Source of the DNA: a virus
IMG/VR virus record: IMGVR_UViG_3300037258_000161
Span: 1 to 64,000 of that record
Length of the DNA stretch: 64,000 nt
Direction: 5' to 3' (one strand)
Below, one piece after another: positions 58,800 to 64,000 of the stretch. Every line of letters starts with the position of its first letter. Positions within the stretch are counted from its first letter, which is position 1. The notes beneath the pieces were generated by a model. The model had not been told where the DNA came from. It saw only the letters and a list, made by a program, of their open reading frames with translations, and made no database searches. A program made the translations under genes and the position numbers.

Positions 58800-59696
58800 T
58801 CAGGAGCGGCTTCGGAGCGCCGCCTCGTTGTTCTTCCTGCTGTTACAGGAGTAGTGGGCGCACTGAGCGTTCGCCGGCTCATGGAACCCGCGTGGCTCTC
58901 CCTCGCGGGGCCGCAGCGGGACGATGTGGTCGATCGTCGGTGAGAGGAGGTCCGGCCAGACGGCGCCCCGGCTGACGGGCTTCCCGCAGAGCTGGCAGAT
59001 CCAGCCGTCGCGCTCAAAGATCTCCAACGGCTCAACAGGTGCCCGGAACGCAGCCGCCTCCACGGCCCGGCGTACATGCGAGGCGATCCGGCCGTAGCAG
59101 CGCTGCGAGCACGTCCTGGTCTTCGGGTCAATACTCACAAACCATGTACCGCAGCACGAGCAGCGACCTGAATACCACTGCTGGCGCAGGCGTGGCAGCC
59201 TCGGGCTGGCTGCCTTGAGCCGCGCTAGTAGACGTGGATGCAGCCATCCTTCGGGGCGTTCCCAGAGGACTACCTGCGAGCGGGCTGCGCGCACGGCGTC
59301 ATAGTCGCAACTCACGGAGCGGCCGGAGCGGCAGCTATCCGAGCAGTAGAACGAAGTTGGAGCGGGTGCCTGCCACAAATCGCCGCAGCTTTGGCATATC
59401 AGCGTCCATTTGCGCGTCTTATTGTGGCAACTATTTGAGCAGAACCAGGTACGGGGCTCGGAGTTCGTCCATTTCTTGCCGCAGTTCTCGCACGTGTGCT
59501 CGTAGCGGTATTGGGATCTCCACGTCTTCCCGGTGCGCTTGGCGTAGCTGCGGAAATACTCTCTCGCCCGATCATTATTGCGCCGCCGTTTACATTCAGG
59601 CGCAGAGCATGTTTTCCACCTCTCCTGCGCCGTCTCGGTGCCGCAGTACTCGCAGGCACCCCGGACGGGCGCAGGGACTGGCACGAGGATCCTCAT
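58800..59696 (-). CDS. Multi-zinc-ribbon HNH endonuclease
   Basis: 298 residues from ATG 59696. Four Cys4-type ribbons (CEYCGTE..CSAPEC; CENCGKKW..CSNSC; CQSCGDLW..CSDSC; CSCCGTWF..CSQRC) precede an HNH finger (CQLCGKPVSRG ... TIDHIVPLRPRE ... CAHYSCNSRKNN). HNH proteins beside terminases assist cohesive-end or packaging cleavage in many phages. The repeated ribbons suggest specific DNA reading. Leaderless-type -10 (TAAGCT) lies 6 nt upstream. Confidence 0.87.
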   Translation of the reverse strand: MRILVPVPAPVRGACEYCGTETAQERWKTCSAPECKRRRNNDRAREYFRSYAKRTGKTWRSQYRYEHTCENCGKKWTNSEPRTWFCSNSCHNKTRKWTLICQSCGDLWQAPAPTSFYCSDSCRSGRSVSCDYDAVRAARSQVVLWERPEGWLHPRLLARLKAASPRLPRLRQQWYSGRCSCCGTWFVSIDPKTRTCSQRCYGRIASHVRRAVEAAAFRAPVEPLEIFERDGWICQLCGKPVSRGAVWPDLLSPTIDHIVPLRPREGEPRGFHEPANAQCAHYSCNSRKNNEAALRSRS

Positions 59697-60114
59697 ACGC
59701 CCAGCTTAGAGGCCCCTACCGACAGTCTCACGGGGGTCGAAATACGTATCCACAGGCCGCCGCTATACGGGGCCGGTCGGGCGAAGCCCGGCATTTGGGC
59801 ACTCCCCCCACCCCTGCCATTGCTGCAGTGCGCATCCCGTGCCAGGCCTTGCCCGCGGCCCTCTGTATGCACACCGTGGCCTGCGCGGATGCCCGTACCC
59901 CGCACCGTGCCGAGCTCACCGGCACTGCTGGCAGCTGGCCACCATCCCCGCGGGGGACTGCCGCGGATTCCTGGCCGCTATTCCCTCGAGGCTGGCTTTC
60001 CGTGCCCCGATTGCCGCGTGGCTTAGTGCCTGCTCTCAGGTGGACTCAGCAAGCTTTGCCTGTGCTTTGCGCGATTCGCTTGCCTGCCAATTCGGTAGGC
60101 CATACGGTAGTGGT
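59697..60114. promoter_or_regulatory. Divergent intergenic region with two promoters
   Basis: About 420 bp without a convincing gene. On the left, TAAGCT (59703-59708, minus) sits 6 nt from the HNH ATG. On the right is the strong promoter at 60080-60108. The middle is C-rich and featureless to the eye. A packaging or replication site could be here given the neighbouring TerS/HNH genes, but nothing shows it directly. Confidence 0.5.
60080..60108 (+). promoter_or_regulatory. Leaderless promoter with ATTCGGTAG spacer motif
   Basis: TTGCCT (60080-60085), a 17-bp spacer, TACGGT (60103-60108), then 6 nt to ATG 60115. The spacer holds ATTCGGTAG ending 4 nt before the -10. The promoter at 63799-63828 has the same 9-mer at the same offset. 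Confidence 0.65.
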
Positions 60115-60288
60115 ATGCCAATCAACCAGACCGCTAAGCGCCTCGAAGCGGGCGCCCCGCAATGGGTGCGGGATGCCCAGGCCGATCTGTACCTCTGCCA
60201 GTGCGGCCAGCAGGCCATATCTATCTGGGCTGGCACGGGCAGGCCGATCTGTGACACGTGCCTGCAGCGGAAGCAGCGGCAGTCATGA
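60115..60288 (+). CDS. Small zinc-binding protein
   Basis: 57 residues from ATG 60115. LYLCQCGQQAISIW and ICDTCLQRK supply four cysteines of a zinc ribbon; the N-terminus is amphipathic. First gene after a strong leaderless promoter, ATGA-coupled to the next gene. Possibly an early regulator; unproven. Confidence 0.6.
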   Translation: MPINQTAKRLEAGAPQWVRDAQADLYLCQCGQQAISIWAGTGRPICDTCLQRKQRQS

Positions 60289-61181
60289 CTGCCGCTAAGC
60301 GCGTCGTGCGCGCTGTCCGCATTGCCTTCCGTGCCGCGCGCATCCTCGCGACTGATCCGCAGCTCCCGTGGCTGCTGCGCATCCTCTTCGTTATCGGATG
60401 CGTGCAGATCCCGGTGTGCCCAGTGGATGAAGTCGCCATGGCGCTGGCGCTCGGGTGGCTGTTCCTGTTCCACCGTGACCGCCTGGCGCATGCCGTGCGC
60501 GAGGCCCGCTCATCCGATCCGAAGGAGCGCAAGCCCATGAACGTTCGCAAGCTCGCTGTTGCTGCCGCCGCCAGCCTCGCCGCTCTGGCCGCAGTCATCT
60601 CGCTCACTGCCGGTCTCATGCCGGCATCTGCCGCGGCCCGCTCGCCGCTCGCTACTGTCATCGCTCACGGCGTGCGGATGCCGCAGCACCACGAGACCAC
60701 CTGCACCCGCCAGCTTGAGGTGATGGGTGCTGCCGAGTACGAGACCGGCGTGCACCCCGGTTCATACACCATCGCGCCTGTCGCCCTCGCCGGCCCGCGT
60801 GCATGGGCCCGGCAGCTGCGGCGCGCTGGCCTGTTCCTGCTGGCAGCGACCGCGGAGGGCGTTCACGATGCGGCCTCGGCGCATGACTTCACGATGGCGC
60901 TGCTGGCGTCGGTGAAGGCGGCGCGTATGGGCGTGGACTGCCGCAGCGGCTATCCGGCGCCTTCACCGGCCGCGTGCGCCCGCCTGTCACCGCGGCCGGG
61001 TCACGTCCCGCCGGCGTTCGAGATCGGCGCCTCCGGTCTCACGTGGCAGTACGTGACGAAGCGGGAGGCGGCTTACTTCCACGTGTCCCGCTGCTCTGTG
61101 GTGGTCGTGAGCCACAACCGCTACGGGCAGGATGCGGACTTCATCCTCACGCCGTCGGGGCGCGTGACTGGCCGCAGCTGA
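60285..61181 (+). CDS. Membrane protein fused to a secreted domain
   Basis: 298 residues. Residues 1-84 form a basic helix and two TM segments (LLRILFVIGCVQIPV and VAMALALGWLFLF). An in-frame ATG at 60537, preceded by GAAGGAG 9 nt upstream, begins a signal peptide (NVRKLAVAAAASLAALAAV ... ASAAA) and a ~180-residue exported domain with cysteines. So a shorter secreted product of 214 residues is probable beside or instead of the fusion. Function unknown; a surface role for an infected cell is plausible. Confidence 0.6.
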   Translation: MTAAKRVVRAVRIAFRAARILATDPQLPWLLRILFVIGCVQIPVCPVDEVAMALALGWLFLFHRDRLAHAVREARSSDPKERKPMNVRKLAVAAAASLAALAAVISLTAGLMPASAAARSPLATVIAHGVRMPQHHETTCTRQLEVMGAAEYETGVHPGSYTIAPVALAGPRAWARQLRRAGLFLLAATAEGVHDAASAHDFTMALLASVKAARMGVDCRSGYPAPSPAACARLSPRPGHVPPAFEIGASGLTWQYVTKREAAYFHVSRCSVVVVSHNRYGQDADFILTPSGRVTGRS

Positions 61182-61261
61182 CTGCCACGGTGGCGCTCGC
61201 TGCTCACGAGGGCGAGCGCTGCCGCGGTGGCCAGATGGCGCCGGTAACCACGGGGGATCAC

Positions 61262-61369
61262 ATGCGCAGTGCCGCGCGGGAGATCGAGACCAGGATCGCG
61301 GAGTGGCTCACCAGCTTCGCGGAGAAGCAGATGCGGCGCAGGCCGCTCACTGAAGGGGGATCACGATGA
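61262..61369 (+). CDS. 35-residue helical protein
   Basis: ATG 61262 follows GGGGGA; ATG 61235 and GTG 61190 are longer alternatives. Sequence REIETRIAEWLTSFAEKQMRRR is one amphipathic helix with a basic end. ATGA-coupled to the DUF3631 gene. Confidence 0.4.
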   Translation: MRSAAREIETRIAEWLTSFAEKQMRRRPLTEGGSR

Positions 61370-62556
61370 CGATCACGACGGACGCGCCTAGGACGCCACT
61401 CGACGAGGTGCGCAGCTTCCTGGGCAAGTTCATCGACGCCAGCGACACCCAGCTGGACGCCATCACGCTCTGGGTGGCGCACACCAACGTGCTGGGCGCG
61501 TTCCCGGCGTCGCCGCGCCTGCTGATCACCAGCCGTGACCCGGGCTGCGGCAAGTCGGAGACGCTGCGGCGGATCCGCGACCTGTCGCAGAACGGGTGGA
61601 GCGCCAAGGGCACGAGCTTCGCCATCCGCGCCAAGCTCGGCGAGCCGGACCGGCCGACAATCACGGTGGACGAGGTGAGCGACGTGTTCGGCAAGTCGGG
61701 CCGCTCAGGTGCGACTCACCCGCTGGGCACGCTGCTGCGGCTCGGCTACAAGGCAGGCGAGACGGACTGCTTCGCGCAGAACAAGGTGGCCGAGGAGATC
61801 AGCATCTACACGGCGGCGGCGATGGCCGGGCGCGGTGCGGCCGTGCCGGACGACATCCGCTCGCGGTGCGTCATCATCAAGCTCAAGCCGGGCCGGCCTG
61901 CGGAGGATTACGTGATCCGCGAGCACGAGCCACAGGCGCGGATGCTGCGGGACGCGCTCGGCCAGTGGGTGAAGTCGCAGTTCGGCGAGGTGCAGAAGTT
62001 CCGGGCGCGCGGCCTGCACCCGAAGCTGACCGGCCGCCGGCGCGAGATTTGGGAGCCGCTGCTGGCTGTGGCTAAGGCGGGTGGCGAGGAGTGGCTGCGG
62101 CGCGGCCTGTCGGCGCTGCTCGACCTGGCGCTGGACGAGTCCGACCAGCCGGTTCTGACGCCGCAGCAGACCGTGCTCCGCGACATGGCGAAGGCGGCCG
62201 GGCTGGTGGAACTGGCTGGCGGCACCGAGGACGGCTTCGCTCTGGGCGCTGACCTGCGCGAGGAGATGCGGCGCATGGGTGAGCCAATGTACGAGACGCT
62301 GGCCGACCGGGCGCTGTCGATGCTGATGGCCGAAGCGGTGGCGGACGCCTCGCCTGACGGGCAGGCGATCGTGACGGTGGGCGAGCGGCGCGGGCGCGGC
62401 TACCGGCTGGCGGACATCCGCGCCGAGTGGGCTGCGCGCGCTCCGGTCGGTTCGGCCGAGGAAGTCGCGGACACTGAGCCGCTCGACCCGGATGCGGTTG
62501 AGTTCGTCGCGCAACCTGACGACCTGACAACCTCGACGACCTCGGACGCGGCCTGA
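61366..62556 (+). CDS. DUF3631-type ATPase
   Basis: 396 residues. Walker A SRDPGCGKSETLRRI (~50), Walker B-like RPTITVDEVSDVFG (~100), then GLLRLGYKAGE-type region and RCVIIKLKPGRP, as in DUF3631 proteins. The C-terminus is a regulatory-looking region (YRLADIRAEWAARAP). Usually found with replication or mobile-element genes. Its position at the other end of the early region fits replication support. Exact role unknown. Confidence 0.82.
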   Translation: MTITTDAPRTPLDEVRSFLGKFIDASDTQLDAITLWVAHTNVLGAFPASPRLLITSRDPGCGKSETLRRIRDLSQNGWSAKGTSFAIRAKLGEPDRPTITVDEVSDVFGKSGRSGATHPLGTLLRLGYKAGETDCFAQNKVAEEISIYTAAAMAGRGAAVPDDIRSRCVIIKLKPGRPAEDYVIREHEPQARMLRDALGQWVKSQFGEVQKFRARGLHPKLTGRRREIWEPLLAVAKAGGEEWLRRGLSALLDLALDESDQPVLTPQQTVLRDMAKAAGLVELAGGTEDGFALGADLREEMRRMGEPMYETLADRALSMLMAEAVADASPDGQAIVTVGERRGRGYRLADIRAEWAARAPVGSAEEVADTEPLDPDAVEFVAQPDDLTTSTTSDAA

Positions 62557-62573
62557 TTTTTGCCGCAATCTCA

Positions 62574-62610
62574 GCCGATAGGCGTCACCCTGATGGGTGG
62601 CGCCATCGGC
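62574..62610. terminator. 16-bp hairpin after the DUF3631 gene
   Basis: GCCGAT (bulged A) GGCGTCACCC, loop TGAT, GGGTGGCGCC ATCGGC. Sixteen pairs including one G-U, 18 bp after the stop. No U-run follows. Likely terminator of the 60115-62556 operon. Confidence 0.6.
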
Positions 62611-62650
62611 ATGTCCGGGCATGAACCCGGTAAGCTTGGAGAACACAAAC

Positions 62651-62683
62651 GCCCTGGTGAGCGCTGCAAACACCCACCAGGGC
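62651..62683 (+). promoter_or_regulatory. Hairpin upstream of the GIY-YIG gene
   Basis: GCCCTGGTG (62651-62659) pairs with CACCAGGGC (62675-62683), 9 bp perfect, 15-nt loop. It lies 23 nt before GTG 62707, so it would be in the 5' leader of that gene and close to its ribosome site. Confidence 0.45.
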
Positions 62684-62706
62684 ACGACCTGAGAAGGCAG
62701 GCCGCT

Positions 62707-63426
62707 GTGAGCAATCTACCCTTGGGCGAGATCCCCGCTGATGCGCTGATGAGGGAACTCGGTGCCCGTGACTTCGACCCGCGCGGCTTCTTCGTCTACA
62801 TCCTGTGGGATGCCGAGGATGAGGCCGTCTACGTGGGCCAGTCGGCCAACATCCTGTCGCGGCTCGGCAACCACATGCAGGACGCGGAGAAGCGCGGCCA
62901 GACGGTGCGCGCGTCGTTTATCCGCTGCGAGACGCGGCGCGAGATGGACGCCACTGAGGCATGGCTGATCAGCAAACTAGACCCGAAGCTCAACATCGCC
63001 CTCACGGACAAGCCGCGCAGCGTGCGCCGTAAGGCGATTGCGGTCTGGCCGACCGACGCGCAGATGGCGTCAGAGGACGCTGCTGCCGATGCCCGCTGGA
63101 TACCTGCCGCCGGGCGGCTGGTATCACGGGCCGCCCTTGACCAGCTGGTCGCCGACATCGTGACCGTGTGGAAGCCGACGGTGAGATTGCGCAGCGTTGC
63201 GTGGCTCACGGACGCCCTGCTCGCGATCCCCGGTGGCCAGTACGCGGCCATGTGGGACTCAAACCGGGTGTTCGCGATGCACAACCTGGAGTGGATGCTG
63301 GAGTACAGGCTGGGCATTGAGCCGCACCCTGGCATCGACGGCGCCTGTGGTGTGCGCACAGTTGGCTGGCGGCGCGACCAGTTCCCTGCCGACCTGCCAG
63401 CCTCCGCTTTGGTGACAACCCACTGA
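62707..63426 (+). CDS. GIY-YIG nuclease-domain protein
   Basis: 239 residues from GTG 62707. GIY-YIG domain at ~20-105 (GFFVYILWDAEDEAVYVGQSANILSRLGNHMQ; catalytic Glu in MDATEAWLISKLDPKLN). The C-terminal ~120 residues are unfamiliar (VRLRSVAWLTDALLAIPGG ... LEWMLEYRLGIEPHPG). A free-standing homing or defence-type nuclease is possible. The open frame to 62560 runs through two hairpins and is rejected. Confidence 0.8.
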   Translation: MSNLPLGEIPADALMRELGARDFDPRGFFVYILWDAEDEAVYVGQSANILSRLGNHMQDAEKRGQTVRASFIRCETRREMDATEAWLISKLDPKLNIALTDKPRSVRRKAIAVWPTDAQMASEDAAADARWIPAAGRLVSRAALDQLVADIVTVWKPTVRLRSVAWLTDALLAIPGGQYAAMWDSNRVFAMHNLEWMLEYRLGIEPHPGIDGACGVRTVGWRRDQFPADLPASALVTTH

Positions 63427-63487
63427 CCTGCGGCGAGTCACGATCGCTCACCGGCCGGCAAGCGCGGCGCGCGGGCAAAGCCTCCGG

Positions 63488-63739
63488 TTAGCGGGACGGC
63501 CACGAGGGCACACGGGACGGCTTAGCCGCTGCACCGTTGCCCGTGCCTATCCCCCGTGCATCCAGCTCCGCAGCGACAGCCTCACGGACGAGCAAGCGCA
63601 TCTGCTCGTCCGGGTCGGGCAGCAGGCGCCGCGCCTCGAGCGCCTCACGCAGCAGCACCGGGATAGACGCGCCGGACTGCTTCCACGCCGCCCAGAGGTC
63701 GTCGGGTAGCTCGCTGCTGGTTTTCCTGCCTGCACCCAT
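63488..63739 (-). CDS. Ribbon-helix-helix-like small protein
   Basis: 83 residues from ATG 63739. GRKTSSELPDDLWAAWKQSGASIPVLLREALEARRLL reads as strand-helix-helix, like the protein at 8472 and plasmid/phage CopG-type regulators. A TAGCCT -10-like hexamer ends 7 nt upstream. Divergent from the gene at 63835. Candidate regulator. Confidence 0.55.
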   Translation of the reverse strand: MGAGRKTSSELPDDLWAAWKQSGASIPVLLREALEARRLLPDPDEQMRLLVREAVAAELDARGIGTGNGAAAKPSRVPSWPSR

Positions 63740-63798
63740 GCGGGACAGGCTACCTGACGGGGCGCCGGAAACAAGTTCCGCGACTTGCCACGTTGCGG

Positions 63799-63828
63799 TT
63801 GACCTGCGGATTCGGTAGCGGGTACTGT
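63799..63828 (+). promoter_or_regulatory. Leaderless promoter with ATTCGGTAG spacer motif
   Basis: TTGACC (63799-63804), 18-bp spacer, TACTGT (63823-63828), then 6 nt to ATG 63835. ATTCGGTAG (63810-63818) ends 4 nt before the -10, exactly as at 60080. Confidence 0.7.
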
Positions 63829-63834
63829 AGTCCC

Positions 63835-64000
63835 ATGATCGCAAGGATGGTGGTCCGGAGGGCGGTGCGGCAGTCGCGCCGCAACTCCCGCGCGCGGCGC
63901 CCGAGGCCGGCGGTGCGCGTGATCGTCATCCCCGCGGCGCGGCGGGTGCAGGCGGTGCGCAGTGAGCGCACGGCGCGGCCGGCATGGGCGGACGTGAGCG
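63835..64000 (+). CDS. Arginine-rich ORF, runs off the window
   Basis: From ATG 63835 the frame is open to the window end (55 codons). The product is very basic (MIARMVVRRAVRQSRRNSRA) with one hydrophobic stretch VRVIVIPAARRV. The strong leaderless promoter supports it. Composition alone does not prove a gene. Confidence 0.45.
   Translation, partial: MIARMVVRRAVRQSRRNSRARRPRPAVRVIVIPAARRVQAVRSERTARPAWADVS

Noticed and set aside
1-64000. CRISPR arrays, rRNA genes, insertion sequences
   Set aside because: No regularly spaced repeats, rRNA-like stretches or transposase genes were seen.

Overview
The window reads as most of a temperate, siphovirus-like phage (or prophage) of a high-GC actinobacterium, probably a Streptomyces relative. 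The evidence is the GC-rich sequence, frequent GTG starts with ATGA/GTGA overlaps, apparently leaderless transcription units, actinobacterial families such as DUF6221, and a complete head-tail-lysis gene order with two integrases. Both ends cut through genes: a replication gene is cut at base 1 and a basic ORF runs off base 64000.

Layout. 1-2444 (+): replication genes (helicase-loader-like C-terminus, Toprim-RecA primase/helicase, SSB). 2425-11110 (+): about thirty mostly tiny, translationally coupled early genes, including a membrane/lipoprotein group (3210-4565) and one reversed ribbon-helix-helix-like gene (8472-8648) with two palindromic operators. 11115-17581: an unusual island with RtcB RNA ligase (+), a tRNA-Pro(UGG) gene, and a minus-strand overlapping operon of tyrosine recombinase, HNH nuclease, CCA-adding enzyme, RlaP-like nucleotidyltransferase and a small protein, followed by a separate large serine integrase. 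17582-18335 is a non-coding control region with a pseudoknot-like element. 18336-21311: small plus-strand genes headed by a winged-helix/GIY-YIG fusion, with a holin-like gene reversed among them. 21416-24369 (-): lysis cassette with a DUF1906 endolysin and several small membrane proteins, one resembling VIT/CCC1 iron transporters. 24490-25839 (+): an O-antigen-polymerase-like membrane protein with its own promoter. 25774-41645 (-): a large set of related receptor-binding/fiber proteins, minor tail proteins and a glycine-rich distal tail protein. 41658-49265 (-): tape measure, frameshifted tail chaperones, major tail protein, tail terminator; 49267-58704 (-): connectors, capsid, scaffold, MuF-like protein, portal, TerL, TerS. 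Plus-strand moron cassettes (47978-48824, 53673-53858, 56224-56601) interrupt this module. 58800-59696 (-): zinc-ribbon HNH protein next to the terminase. 60115-64000 (+): a second early arm with zinc-binding, secreted/membrane, DUF3631 ATPase and GIY-YIG genes, and a divergent promoter pair at the end.

How it fits together: structural and lysis genes are transcribed leftward, early/replication genes rightward. Many transcription-unit heads have a -10 hexamer 6-8 nt from the ATG, implying leaderless mRNAs, and two of these promoters share a 9-base spacer motif that may be a phage regulator site. The RtcB + tRNA + RlaP-like + CCA-enzyme island looks like a tRNA repair or replacement system, plausibly against host anticodon nucleases; this is the most interesting hypothesis in the window. 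All function calls come from reading the sequence; no database search was run.
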